A stretch of 64,000 nt of DNA, taken from Streptomyces sp. YIM 130001. GTDB lineage: Bacteria; Actinomycetota; Actinomycetes; Streptomycetales; Streptomycetaceae. Every line of letters starts with the position of its first letter. Position 1 is the stretch's first letter. Positions 17,520 through 26,107 of this stretch are shown piece after piece. The DNA lies in NCBI RefSeq assembly GCF_003574445.1, contig NZ_KZ984561.1, positions 185,820 to 249,819 on the forward strand. Direction: 5' to 3'. Both the position numbers and the translations under genes were made by a program. A model generated the notes under the pieces. It was not told the origin of the DNA, did not search any database, and saw nothing but the letters and a program-made list of their open reading frames with translations.

Positions 17520-18182
17520 TCAGCGGCCCTGCGGTGCCACCAGGCCGCACTCGTAGGCGAGGAAGACGAGATGCGCCCGGTCCCGGGCGCGGAGCTTGGA
17601 CTTGGCCCGCTTGATGTGGGTCTTCGCGGTGAGCGGGCTGATCACCATGCTCGCGGCGATCTGGTCGGTGGAGAGCCCGCGTGCGACCAGGCAGACCGTC
17701 TCGCGTTCGCGGGCGGTCAGCTCCCCGAGCCGCTCCGTTTCCAGGATGTCGAGGGGCTGGGTGAGCATCTGGTCGATCACCGTGCGCGTGACGGCGGGAG
17801 CGAGGACGGCCTCGCCCGCGGCGACCACCCGCACCGCGTGCCGTACGTCCTCGGCGTGACTGTCCTTGAGCAGGAAGCCCGCCGCGCCCGCGCGCAGTGC
17901 TTCGAAGACGTGCTCCGGCCGTCCGTAGCCGGTCAGCATGATGACGCCGACACCGTTGAGTTCGGCGTCCGCGGCGATGCCGCGGGCGACCTCGATGCCG
18001 TCGGCGCCCGGCATCCGGATGTCGGTGAGGACGATGTGCGGCCGGTGCGCGCGGGCGAGGGCCAGGGCCCGCAGCCCGTCGGCTGCCTCCGCCACGACCT
18101 CGATGTCACGCTCCGCCTCCAGCAGCGTGCGGAACCCGCTGCGCAGCAGGGGCTGGTCGTCCGCCACCAGCACCCGGATCAC
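17520..18182 (-). CDS. NarL/LuxR-type response regulator
   Basis: 220 aa. Receiver domain with the acidic pocket (VADDQ), phospho-acceptor Asp in VLTDIRMPGADG and the conserved Lys in FLLKDSHAEDV. The C-terminal LuxR-type HTH (LTARERETVCLVARGLSTDQIAA) is followed by TAKTHIKRAKSKL. The start is a GTG that overlaps the kinase stop codon by 4 bp (GTGA), so translation is coupled. The pair sits in the middle of the cluster and probably adds environmental or stress input to its expression. Confidence 0.92.
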   Translation of the reverse strand: MIRVLVADDQPLLRSGFRTLLEAERDIEVVAEAADGLRALALARAHRPHIVLTDIRMPGADGIEVARGIAADAELNGVGVIMLTGYGRPEHVFEALRAGAAGFLLKDSHAEDVRHAVRVVAAGEAVLAPAVTRTVIDQMLTQPLDILETERLGELTARERETVCLVARGLSTDQIAASMVISPLTAKTHIKRAKSKLRARDRAHLVFLAYECGLVAPQGR

Positions 18183-19186
18183 AGCACCGGGCCTGCGGGT
18201 AGTTCGGCCCGCACGGTGAAGCCGCGTGAGGTGCGGGGCTCCGCCCGGAAGCGGCCGCCGAGGGCGAGGACGCGCTCGCGCATTCCCGACAGGCCCGTGC
18301 CCCGGGGAGGCCGGACGTCATCGGCCGTCCGTCGACCGTCGTCGTCGATGGCGACGGCGACGGTCGCCTGCCGGTATTCGACTCTGACGCTCACGGCGCT
18401 GGCGGCCGCGTGCCGCATCGTGTTGGTGAGCGACTCCTGTACGACGCGGTACACGGCCTCGCCCACCGCGCGGGACAGTACGCGGGGCGCGCCGTCGACC
18501 GTCAGGGTCGCGTCGAGCCCGGTGGCACGGACCCGGGCGAGCAACTCCGGGAGTTGCTCGACGCCTTGGCAGGGGGTGTCATCGCGGCCGCGCAGCTCCG
18601 AGAGGGTGGCGCGCAGTTCGCGGGCCGCGTCCCGGCCGGCCGTGCGGATGGCCGGCAGGTGTTCCGGCACGGGGGCGTCGTGACGTCGCGCGATCTGCAC
18701 GGCGGCATCGGCCTGCACGGTGATCACGGCGAGCTGGTGGGTGAGCGAGTCGTGGAGGTCGCGTGCGATGCGGCGTCTCTCCTGTGCGGCGCCGGCCTCG
18801 GCCGCCTCGTCGCGGGCTCGTTCGGCGTCGGCTGCCCGCCACTCGGCGCGGAAGCGTTCCACTTCGGCGTTCTCCGCCGCTTCCTTCGCCACGCGCACGG
18901 ATTCCCGCGCCTGGGTCTCGAACGCCGACACGCGCGCGGCGGCGGCTCCGAGGTCGCTGCAGACCCGGCCCAACTGCCGCTCCATATCGCGGTGTTGTGC
19001 CGCGAGCTGACGCACCGCACGGCGAAGGACCGCGTTCTCGGCCTCCACACGCACGCGACGGCGTTCCTCGTCCGGCACGCGGTGGCGCTCGGGTCCGCTG
19101 GTCCTGGCGGGCGGCTGTGAGCGGGAGCCTCCCGTGGTCAGGCGGTTGCGCACGGTGGAATCACCCGTGGGGGGAGTGATCGTCAT
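18179..19186 (-). CDS. Cytoplasmic NarL-family sensor histidine kinase
   Basis: 335 aa. No membrane segment and no recognised sensor domain. A long charged, probably coiled-coil region covers about residues 30-130 (rich in Glu/Arg/Ala). The dimerisation/phospho-acceptor box is RRRIARDLHDSLTHQLAVI, with the H typical of HisKA_3. The ATPase N-box is VVQESLTNTMRHA and the G-box RGTGLSGMRERV. The ATG at 19186 was chosen over a longer Pro/Arg-rich frame. Partner of the overlapping response regulator. With no extracytoplasmic domain it must sense something inside the cell, possibly through the coiled coil. Confidence 0.88.
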   Translation of the reverse strand: MTITPPTGDSTVRNRLTTGGSRSQPPARTSGPERHRVPDEERRRVRVEAENAVLRRAVRQLAAQHRDMERQLGRVCSDLGAAAARVSAFETQARESVRVAKEAAENAEVERFRAEWRAADAERARDEAAEAGAAQERRRIARDLHDSLTHQLAVITVQADAAVQIARRHDAPVPEHLPAIRTAGRDAARELRATLSELRGRDDTPCQGVEQLPELLARVRATGLDATLTVDGAPRVLSRAVGEAVYRVVQESLTNTMRHAAASAVSVRVEYRQATVAVAIDDDGRRTADDVRPPRGTGLSGMRERVLALGGRFRAEPRTSRGFTVRAELPAGPVL

Positions 19187-19324
19187 CCTGTCGCTTTCGT
19201 ATGGGGGTGGGGAGTCTTCCCCGCTGTGTGCCGGACCGGCGGGGCGGATGCGGCCGGACACCGGAGGCCGTGAGGTGGGGCCTGGGCTGCGGCGCGGGGC
19301 GGCCGGAACCCGTAGGGCCACCGG

Positions 19325-20065
19325 TCAGCGCGCCGCGGGCACGGGGCCCCCGTCCACCGTCTCGGGGTGGTCGACCCATCTGAGCGTCTGGACGCGGCCG
19401 TCGACGATGTCGAACGCCGCGGCGCCCAGGACCCGTCCGTCGCGGTCGCGGAAGACGGCGCCCGGCCCACGGTCCACGTCCCGCGGTGCGAAGGTGATCC
19501 CTATGCGGGCCAGCGCCGGCACGATCACGGCCAGCAGGCGGTCCACCTGGTCGGCGCCCGCTGTCCGTCGCGGCCGGCCGGGCCCCGGCCCCGCACCGCC
19601 GCGGGACTCCACTGCGCCGACGAGCTGCCGGCACGCGGACTCTGAACAGCCCACCGCCGCCGCCACGGCCGGCCAGTCGCAGCCGAAGAGGTCCCGCAGG
19701 ACGAGGACGGCCCGCTCCAGCGGGGACAGCCGCTCCAGCATCAGCAGGGATGCCGTGGACAGCGACTCCTCCAGGTCCGGAGCCCGGTCGGGGCTCTCGT
19801 CGCGCAGGTCGAGGAGCGGCTCGGCGAGCCACGGGCCGATGCCCGCTCCGCTGTCCGTACGCGCCGTGCGCAGCTGCTCCTTGGCGATCTGTGTGACCGC
19901 GGCGGGCAGGAACGCACTGCCGGACACCGGCTCCGCGGACACGGTCCGATAGCGCAGCCAGGTGTCGCGTACGGCTTGCTCGGCCCCGCTCGCGCTGCCC
20001 AGGATGCGGTGGGCGAGCTCGTACAGCAGGGGCTTCGACTCCTCGAACTCCTCGATCCGGGTCAC
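19325..20065 (-). CDS. ECF sigma factor, SigJ/ECF41-like, with C-terminal SnoaL-type domain
   Basis: 246 aa from a GTG behind GAAGGAG. Region 2 (LLYELAHRILGSASGAEQAVRDTWLRYR) is followed by region 4 (LSPLERAVLVLRDLFGCDWPAVAAAVGCSESACRQL). The C-terminal NTF2/SnoaL-like domain ends GAVFRDRDGRVLGAAAFDIVDGRVQTLRWV. ECF41-type factors are controlled by this C-terminal domain and not by a separate anti-sigma protein, and none is seen here. The first six residues and the region 4/C-domain are closely similar to the shortened copy at 5301-5822. Lies upstream of the two-component pair on the same strand. Confidence 0.85.
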   Translation of the reverse strand: MTRIEEFEESKPLLYELAHRILGSASGAEQAVRDTWLRYRTVSAEPVSGSAFLPAAVTQIAKEQLRTARTDSGAGIGPWLAEPLLDLRDESPDRAPDLEESLSTASLLMLERLSPLERAVLVLRDLFGCDWPAVAAAVGCSESACRQLVGAVESRGGAGPGPGRPRRTAGADQVDRLLAVIVPALARIGITFAPRDVDRGPGAVFRDRDGRVLGAAAFDIVDGRVQTLRWVDHPETVDGGPVPAAR

Positions 20066-20413
20066 GCAAGCTCCTTCACTCTGCCCACCACCGCGGGATC
20101 GGCGACGAGCATGTGGTGGGGTGTTGCGGCTTCGCGGTATACGCCGGCCCTGCCCCGGCCGTGCCGTGCTGCTGTCGGGTCCGATGTGAGCGGCGCCGTG
20201 CCCCGGTGCCCGGCCGGGGCAGGGCCGGTTCGGGATGCGGCGTCTTGGGTGCGGGCGCACGTGCCCGCCCACCGTGCGGGCATCGCAGGGGAAACATGCT
20301 GGTGGGCGGGCACGAGCACCTGCACACTCACCCTAGGGGCGCGGGCACGGTACGTCCCGTGCTCCCGAGTGGGGTTCGGGCGTATCTGGAGCGCAGCTCC
20401 AGTGACCGCTCCG
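20066..20413. other. Intergenic region between ECF sigma gene and prenyltransferase 2
   Basis: 348 bp. It holds the sigma gene's ribosome-binding site, the hairpin at 20261-20313, and no gene that can be supported. Confidence 0.45.
20261..20313. terminator. Hairpin, possible terminator of prenyltransferase 2
   Basis: Perfect 13-bp arms GTGCCCGCCCACC / GGTGGGCGGGCAC with a 27-nt loop, downstream of the gene 20414-21316 in its direction. The large loop makes a terminator role uncertain. Confidence 0.4.
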
Positions 20414-21316
20414 TCAGGAGAAGATCCTCAACTGCGCTTCCATGGCCTGATGGTAGGAAGCGACGTCTACGAACTCGTCTCCGTCCTCTGTCCACTTGAC
20501 GGCCGAGGCGTTCACCCGGGGGCCGTCGTAGGTGTACGGGGCCGCGGTCATGAACTTCTCGACGCCCGAAGGCAGTTCGGCCGGGAGCCGGTTCGGGTCC
20601 AGGTCACGGCTCGGCCGGGGGGCGAAGGAGATGCGCCGGATGTCCGAGGAGTCCCAGCTGAGCGTGGTGTAGATCCGGTAGGACTTCGTGGCGTACTGCA
20701 CCATCTGCTCGTCCGGATACTCCACCCCGACCTCGCTGAGCATGGACCTGACGTCGTCCGCGTCCACGTCCCCGGCGATCGACGGCGGCAGCTGGAAGTA
20801 CAGGTTCATCGTCCTGCGGCGCAGGTCGACTCCCATCAGCACGACGTCGGTGAGGCCGTAGCGGGCGAAGAAGCCGGCGTTGGCGGCGACGGCGTCGGGG
20901 ACCGACGGGATGCCGGCGAGCCGGTCCACGCTCTGCGGGTCGTTCATGAACTGGGCGTAGAGCTTCTTGAACCCGCCGGCCACACCGCAGTCGATGAACG
21001 ACTCCCCGACATCGATGTGCTCGCGGATGTCGCCGTACAGCCGACCGACGGGATGGTCGGTGTCGGCGGCGAACCCGTGCTCGACCGCGAGCGCGTACGG
21101 ATCGTCGACGCCCGGGGTGACCTGCACGGTGTACTCCAGTTCCCCGCCCGGCCCACCGCCGACCTGGGTACTGAGAATGATCGGCCCCGATGTGAGGCCG
21201 TCCTCGAACGCGGTCAGGACCGCCAGGGTGCGTTCGCGGTCGAAGGGGGCATCCACCAGGCCGGCGGACTCCTCGATGGCCGCGCACAGTTGTTCGCTCG
21301 CGGGGCCTGTGGACAT
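20414..21316 (-). CDS. ABBA-type aromatic prenyltransferase, copy 2 (divergent)
   Basis: 300 aa. Shares the family pattern with copies 1 and 3: LCAAIEESAGLVDAPF at the start, DCGVAGGFKKLYA, MGVDLRRRTMNLYF, RIYTTLSWDSSDIRRISF, and a last strand FVDVASYHQAMEAQ. The last strand differs most from the others, suggesting a different acceptor. ATG with GGGAGGGAA upstream. It starts 41 bp after the antiporter gene and is likely co-transcribed with it. Three ABBA enzymes in one cluster suggest more than one prenylation step or acceptor. Confidence 0.87.
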   Translation of the reverse strand: MSTGPASEQLCAAIEESAGLVDAPFDRERTLAVLTAFEDGLTSGPIILSTQVGGGPGGELEYTVQVTPGVDDPYALAVEHGFAADTDHPVGRLYGDIREHIDVGESFIDCGVAGGFKKLYAQFMNDPQSVDRLAGIPSVPDAVAANAGFFARYGLTDVVLMGVDLRRRTMNLYFQLPPSIAGDVDADDVRSMLSEVGVEYPDEQMVQYATKSYRIYTTLSWDSSDIRRISFAPRPSRDLDPNRLPAELPSGVEKFMTAAPYTYDGPRVNASAVKWTEDGDEFVDVASYHQAMEAQLRIFS

Positions 21317-21357
21317 GTTCCCTCCCGGGAGTTGACGTCGTTCGCTGGTGGTGACGG

Positions 21358-22629
21358 TCAGACGGTCGTCTTCTCGAGGCCGGGTGCCGGTGACGTCAGC
21401 GCGTCCGGCTCGGGCCGGTCCTGATCGCCCGGCCGGCCGAGAATCCAGCTCAGCAGCGGCCCGGCCAGCGCGGTGGTGACCACCGCCATGACGACCATGA
21501 GCGAGTAGAGATCCTGTTGCAGGAAGCCCAGTTGCAGGCCGACGTTCAAGACGATGAGTTCGGTCAGGCCGCGGGTGTTCATGAGAGTGGCGAGCGCGGC
21601 GGACTGCCGCAACGGCATCCGGTTCAGGCGGGCTCCGACGAAGGCGCCGATGAACTTCCCGCCGACCGCGACGAGCAGGATCAGGCCGAGGGCTCCGAGA
21701 CCGCTCATGTCGAGCCCGGACAGGTCGACCTTGAGCCCGGCCACCAGGAAGAACACCGGCAGCAGGAGTGTGCCGGTCATCTGGCCGAGGCGCTCCTCGA
21801 CGTCGCTGCGCAGCTGCTCCGCGCCGGTGCGCGGGAGGATGACGCCGAACAGGAAGGCGCCGAAGATGTAGTGCAGTCCCACCCACTCGGTGACGGCGGC
21901 GGAGAGCAGCAGGCCGGCCAGGATGGCGCCGAGGTTGGTCGTGGTGAGGCGCAGGTTCGGCCGGCGGGCGGCGTAGCGGCGCAGCAGCGGACGCAGGACG
22001 AAGAGCATCCCGATCAGGTACGGGACGGCGAGCAGGATTCGCCACTGGTCGGGCCCTGCCGATCCGCTGAAGGCCACCACGGCGGCGAGCAGAGACCAAG
22101 CGAGGACGTCGTCGATCGAGGCGCAGGCCAGGGCGACGACACCGAGCGGGGTGCGGGACATCTTCCGGTCGGTGAGGATGCGGGCCAGGACCGGGAAGGC
22201 CGTGATCGACATGGCGATGCCCATGAAGAGCATGAAGCTGGTCCGGTTCTCGGTCCCGTAGTCGTCCATGAGATAGAGCGCCAGGACGAGACCGAGGCCG
22301 AAGGGCAGCAGGATGGAGCTCAACGACACGGTGGCGGCGAGGCTTCCGCTGCCGCGGATCATCGTGGCGTCCCACTCCAGGCCGACGATGAACATGAAGA
22401 CGGTGATGCCTACGGCGGCCAGGGCGCTCAGCAGCGGCTGAATGTCGCCGGGAAAGAGGGCGTCGGAGAAGGCGCCGTTGAACAGGGTGGGGCCGAGGGC
22501 GATACCGGCGAGGACTTCACCGATCACCGCGGGCTGTCCGAGCCGGCGGGCCAACAGGCCCAGGAGGCGGGCCAGGACGACGATCGCACTGAGGCCGACG
22601 AGGAGTGAGGTGGTCTGTTCCGTGGTCAT
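21358..22629 (-). CDS. Monovalent cation:proton antiporter, CPA2 (KefB/NapA-like) family
   Basis: 423 aa integral membrane protein with about 12-13 helices. The CPA2 ion-site pattern shows as IDDVLAWSLLA (paired Asp in the core helix), preceded by MSITAFPVLARIL, and the MNTRGLTELIVLNVG segment is characteristic of the family. No TrkA-N domain follows, so regulation by nucleotide through that domain is absent. Such antiporters recur in polyketide and quinone antibiotic clusters, where export or pH homeostasis roles are suggested. Transcribed just ahead of prenyltransferase 2. GGAG precedes the ATG. Confidence 0.87.
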   Translation of the reverse strand: MTTEQTTSLLVGLSAIVVLARLLGLLARRLGQPAVIGEVLAGIALGPTLFNGAFSDALFPGDIQPLLSALAAVGITVFMFIVGLEWDATMIRGSGSLAATVSLSSILLPFGLGLVLALYLMDDYGTENRTSFMLFMGIAMSITAFPVLARILTDRKMSRTPLGVVALACASIDDVLAWSLLAAVVAFSGSAGPDQWRILLAVPYLIGMLFVLRPLLRRYAARRPNLRLTTTNLGAILAGLLLSAAVTEWVGLHYIFGAFLFGVILPRTGAEQLRSDVEERLGQMTGTLLLPVFFLVAGLKVDLSGLDMSGLGALGLILLVAVGGKFIGAFVGARLNRMPLRQSAALATLMNTRGLTELIVLNVGLQLGFLQQDLYSLMVVMAVVTTALAGPLLSWILGRPGDQDRPEPDALTSPAPGLEKTTV

Positions 22630-22732
22630 GGATGCGTCTCCGGAAACCGGTGGGGCGGGGGACGGCGGAGGCGGCCGAGCAGGCCGGCCCGCTCGACTCG
22701 GGCCTGTTCGGGCCGTTCGGTACGGGGAACAC

Positions 22733-22784
22733 GAAGTGCCCGCGTCGGGCCACCAGGAGTTCGGTGGCCCGACGCGGGCACTTC
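22733..22784 (-). terminator. Strong hairpin terminator
   Basis: Perfect 22-bp stem (22733-22754 / 22763-22784) with an 8-nt loop, just after the cis-prenyltransferase homologue (minus strand). Confidence 0.85.
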
Positions 22785-22806
22785 AGGCCGCGAGAGCGGC
22801 GACGGC

Positions 22807-23460
22807 TCAGACCGGGTAGACCCCGTAACGGCGGTCCCGCTTGCGCAGGTCGGCGAGTGCCTCCTCGAAGTCGGACCGTTGCATGTCGGGGAAGAGGACC
22901 TCGCTGAAGTGCAGTTCGGCGAACGGCGACATCAACGGGTAGAAGTTCGACAGGCGCGTGTGCCCGCCCGGACGCATGACGTAGTCGACCGGCTCCGGGA
23001 TGTAGGCGTGCTCGGCGAGCAGCTCCTCGGTGAGGGCCGGCACCTTGCCGTTGAGCTTGTTGAAGATGGTCAGGAGCTCGCGGGTGAGAGACATGCCGAG
23101 AATGAAGTGGAGGGTGTAGGGCGCGTTCTTGTCCGAGGTGTCCCGCAGCTCCTCCAGTTCCTTGAGGTAGCGCTCGGGCACCAGGTCGAGCGCCCCGGAG
23201 AACTCGAAGTTGAGGTTGCCGTGGACCCGGCGTGCGACGTCGTTGAAGGCCTCGAGGAAGGTGACGACCGCGGCCTCCGGCCGGTCGTAGTTCTGGGCGG
23301 AGTTGGTCGCCACGTAGAGCTTGGTGAACCCCTCCTCCCGGGCCCATCCGGAGAACTCGACGAGCTTGTCCGCCATATCGGAGTAGCCCTGCTCGAGCGT
23401 CAGGCTGTGCGACTGGGAGTAGCGGCGCATGCCGTCGGGAAGCAGCAGCAGATTGGCCAC
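22807..23460 (-). CDS. Short cis-prenyltransferase homologue, candidate irregular prenyl diphosphate synthase
   Basis: 217 aa from a GTG behind GAAGGAG. The fold family (UppS) is shown by the N-terminal LLPDGMRRYSQ and the C-terminal RPGGHTRLSNFYPLMSPFAELHF. In chain-elongating UppS the first motif is DGNGRWA and the second RTGGE; here Asn is replaced by Met11, Gly by Arg12, and the Thr/Glu of the second motif by Pro/His. Relatives with altered motifs in this family include the sesquilavandulyl (Mcl22), lavandulyl and cyclolavandulyl diphosphate synthases, which join C5/C10 units head-to-middle. The protein is shorter than UppS (~250 aa). The gene is monocistronic with a strong terminator. 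Function inferred: a branched prenyl donor for an ABBA enzyme. Confidence 0.8.
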   Translation of the reverse strand: MANLLLLPDGMRRYSQSHSLTLEQGYSDMADKLVEFSGWAREEGFTKLYVATNSAQNYDRPEAAVVTFLEAFNDVARRVHGNLNFEFSGALDLVPERYLKELEELRDTSDKNAPYTLHFILGMSLTRELLTIFNKLNGKVPALTEELLAEHAYIPEPVDYVMRPGGHTRLSNFYPLMSPFAELHFSEVLFPDMQRSDFEEALADLRKRDRRYGVYPV

Positions 23461-23577
23461 GGTGATCTCCTTCGATGACGTGATCTCGGATGCGGCCCGG
23501 GTGGGGCCCGTGCGGTCGCCCTGAGGCGCAAGCTGTCAGGTGTGCGGGGCGGCAACGGCCCGCGGATACACGGTCGT

Positions 23578-24342
23578 TCAGGCCGCCGCGGGCAGCAGCT
23601 GGTCGATGTCCATGGCTGCCGAGAGGATCGGGGGACGGCTCCAGTCGAGCGGCGCGAGCGTCATGTCGACGAGCGATCCGGCCCCGCCCGACACCTCCAC
23701 CGGGCCCACGGTGGCCGCCAGCGCGTCGGGGTCCGGGCCGACCGCGCGGGCGGGCCGGGCGCTGTGGGCCACCGCGTGGATGTACCAAGTGCCGGTGGGC
23801 ACATCGGCGAGAGTGAAGCGGCCCGATGCTCGCACGTTGCTCCAGCGCACCGGTGAGCCCTCCAGGATGGCGCCGTCGTATGCGCCGACGAAGACCGATG
23901 ACAGGTCGCTCGCGGGGGCTCGCAGTGTCCCCCGCAGCGAGCCCGTGGGCCGCGGCGCAGCCGGCTGCCCGGGTGCCGGCTCGTCCTCGGCGCCGGTGAG
24001 ATCGGGGGTCTGTATCGCGGGGTCGAGGGACAGCCGGCGGTACTGGGTGGGTGAGATGCCCACTGACGCGGTGAAGCGGCGGGTGAAGCTGCCGGTGCTG
24101 CTGTAGCCGACCTGGGCCGAGACGTCGGCGACGGTCACCGAGGTGCTCAGCAGCAGGCGCTTGGCCTCCTGGAGCCGCACGGCGGTCAGGAAGCGGCCTG
24201 GGGTGACGCCGGTGACGCGGGTGAACACGCGCAGGAAGTGGAACTTGCTCACCATCGCGCCGCGGGCCAGATCGTCGAGGCTCAACGGCTCCCAGTACCG
24301 TTCGCGGATCGTGCCGACGGCGTACTGCACTACGTGCTCCAT
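23578..24342 (-). CDS. AraC-family regulator with N-terminal DNA-binding domain
   Basis: 254 aa. Unusually, the double HTH of AraC proteins is at the N-terminus: IRERYWEPLSLDDLARGAMVSKFHFLRVF (first HTH) and VTVADVSAQVGYSSTGSFTRRF (second), ending PTQYRR near residue 100. A linker and a ~140-residue C-terminal domain of beta-rich appearance (WYIHAVAHSARPA) follow, presumably ligand-binding. ATG at 24342 is 8 nt after AGGAG; two nearby GTG codons are possible alternatives. A perfect 12-bp palindrome sits right upstream of the ribosome-binding site. Positioned between the cis-prenyltransferase and the P450. Confidence 0.85.
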   Translation of the reverse strand: MEHVVQYAVGTIRERYWEPLSLDDLARGAMVSKFHFLRVFTRVTGVTPGRFLTAVRLQEAKRLLLSTSVTVADVSAQVGYSSTGSFTRRFTASVGISPTQYRRLSLDPAIQTPDLTGAEDEPAPGQPAAPRPTGSLRGTLRAPASDLSSVFVGAYDGAILEGSPVRWSNVRASGRFTLADVPTGTWYIHAVAHSARPARAVGPDPDALAATVGPVEVSGGAGSLVDMTLAPLDWSRPPILSAAMDIDQLLPAAA

Positions 24343-24354
24343 CACAAGCACTCC

Positions 24355-24366
24355 TGATCGCGATCA
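24355..24366. promoter_or_regulatory. Perfect 12-bp palindrome TGATCGCGATCA at the AraC gene start
   Basis: Lies immediately upstream of the AGGAG ribosome-binding site of the AraC gene, a position where bound protein would block transcription or translation initiation. Autoregulation is possible but unproven. Confidence 0.35.
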
Positions 24367-24634
24367 AGTGGCCGGTGCCGCAGCCGGAGATCTGACAGGC
24401 GGGCAGCGAGCGGCAGGACTGCATGTCCTGTCGGAGCCTGCGTGCCTGGCGTGGACGACGCCGGCGCGGCGGCTTGGGAAACCGTTCGGCAAAGACTTCC
24501 CGGCCCGTGGACCGTCCGAGGACTCCGGCCACTCGGACGGCGGACAGCGGGACCGGATTCCGCACGCTAGGAAGGCCGCGTCGGGCTGTCAATCACGGTC
24601 CCCGGGGCTTGTGCCCCACGCTCGCCTGACCATC

Positions 24635-24657
24635 AACACCCCACTGAGCAGGGTGTT
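24635..24657 (-). terminator. Weak hairpin downstream of the P450
   Basis: AACACCC / GGGTGTT arms with a 9-nt loop, ~120 bp after the P450 stop codon. Confidence 0.35.
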
Positions 24658-24777
24658 CTCACACTCGCCTGTCGTTCACCGGATGGTGGCGGGCTCCCTC
24701 TCCATGCACATTCCGGGCACCTGCCCCTGCCCTGCGACCGCCCGCGCAGCGAGGCTCGAGAAAGGCGGCAGCAGGGT

Positions 24778-26094
24778 TCAGGCGCAGCGCGAGTCAGGGC
24801 GTCGGCGGGCCCGCGGAATCATGACGAGCCGGTGGGGGTGCAAGGTGGTGTCCGCGGCCGGACGGACCCGGGTTCCGGGACTGACGTCCAGGGACCATTC
24901 CCGGAGCACCTCACCGAGGATGACGACGAGTTCCTGCCAGGCGAAGGCCTCGCCGACACAGCCCTTGGCGCCGATGCCGAACGGAATGTACGAGGCATCG
25001 TCCGCGCTGGGCCGGTGGGTGAGCCAGCGGTCGGGGTCGAAGCAGTCCGGGTCACGATGGTGCGCCGGATCGCGGTGCAGCAGGTACGAGCTGAACAGCA
25101 CCTGGGTGCCGGGCGGAAGCAGTTCGTCGCCCAGTGCCACCTCCCGCAGGGTGCGGCGGCAGGTGATCCACACCGGCGGATACAGACGCAGGACCTCCAT
25201 CAGGAAGCGCAGGGTGTAGTCGGGCGAACCGCCGGTGCGGCGCCGGTCGGTGACGGGGCAGCCGCTGCCCGCGGCGTCCTTGAGCAGCTGCCGTTCGGCA
25301 TGCGGGTGGGTGGAGACCAGGTGGAAGGCCCAGGACAGCACCGACGCCGTCGTCACCGTGGCGGCGGTCAGCATCATGACCGCCTCGTCGCAGATCTGCT
25401 CCTCGGTCAGGGCCGGACCGCGCCGGGCGCCGTCGTCGTCGTCGAGGAGCTGCGCCAGATAGCCGCGGGTCGCGCGGGGGCAGGGCTCCCGGTCCGCGAC
25501 ACAGGCCGCGATCAGGCGGCGGAACTCCTTTCGGGCGTGGACCAGGGTGCTGGATGCACCCCGGTGGTTCGCGAGGGCGGCCGCCGTGCCGTACAGCGGC
25601 TTCTTCATCATCTCCCAGGACAGGACGGCGAGTTGAGCGGCGAGTCGGCGGGTGCGTGCTTCCGGCAGGGTGCCGAGCAGGGTCCTGATCGCGATCGTGC
25701 TGGAGATCGTGCACATCTGCGCCTGGACGTCCACGGCCTGTCCGGAACGCCACGTCCCGATCGTCTGCCGGACGGTCCGGCGCATGGTGGCGGCGTGCTC
25801 CGTGGCCGCCGCGTTGCTGAGCAGCGGGTGGGCCAGTCGGCGGTAGTGCCGGTGCGCGGCCTCGTCGTCGGTGAGCAGTCCGGCCCTGCTGAGGTTCCGG
25901 GCCTTCTGGAAGAGCTCGCCCTTGCCGAAGTCCTTGTGCGCGCCTACGAGTATCTGCCGTACGAGTGCGGGGTCGTTGACGAAGACGGCCGGGGTGCCGT
26001 CGACGACGACGGGGCTGGTGGGCCGGCCGGTGAAGTGGTCCTCGATACGGTCGAAGTCGAAGACGGGTGCCGTCGGGGTGACTGTCGTTTCCAT
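24778..26094 (-). CDS. Cytochrome P450
   Basis: 438 aa, soluble bacterial P450. Haem-binding loop FGIGAKGCVGEAFA with the ligand Cys, ExxR as EVLR in the K helix followed by LYPPVWITCRR, and an I helix AATVTTAS in place of the usual AGxDTT/AGxETT. The I-helix acid is missing, which can mean unusual oxygen activation or simply divergence. The start ATG is 13 nt after the stop of prenyltransferase 3, so the two are co-transcribed with the prenyl synthase upstream. Placement suggests oxidation of the prenyl chain or the aromatic core. Redox partners were not found nearby. Confidence 0.88.
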   Translation of the reverse strand: METTVTPTAPVFDFDRIEDHFTGRPTSPVVVDGTPAVFVNDPALVRQILVGAHKDFGKGELFQKARNLSRAGLLTDDEAAHRHYRRLAHPLLSNAAATEHAATMRRTVRQTIGTWRSGQAVDVQAQMCTISSTIAIRTLLGTLPEARTRRLAAQLAVLSWEMMKKPLYGTAAALANHRGASSTLVHARKEFRRLIAACVADREPCPRATRGYLAQLLDDDDGARRGPALTEEQICDEAVMMLTAATVTTASVLSWAFHLVSTHPHAERQLLKDAAGSGCPVTDRRRTGGSPDYTLRFLMEVLRLYPPVWITCRRTLREVALGDELLPPGTQVLFSSYLLHRDPAHHRDPDCFDPDRWLTHRPSADDASYIPFGIGAKGCVGEAFAWQELVVILGEVLREWSLDVSPGTRVRPAADTTLHPHRLVMIPRARRRPDSRCA

Positions 26095-26107
26095 GGGAAT
26101 CCCGCCG

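Larger units (their letters stand above)
24343..24777. other. Intergenic region upstream of the AraC gene
   Basis: 435 bp. Contains the palindrome at 24355-24366 and a weak hairpin at 24635-24657 that may end the P450 operon. No gene seen. Confidence 0.4.

Noticed and set aside
19161..20272. Overlapping frames around the ECF sigma gene and a longer N-terminus for it
   Set aside because: The extra N-terminal residues are Pro/Arg-rich, and the GTG at 20065 has a strong ribosome-binding site and matches the start of the shorter paralogue.
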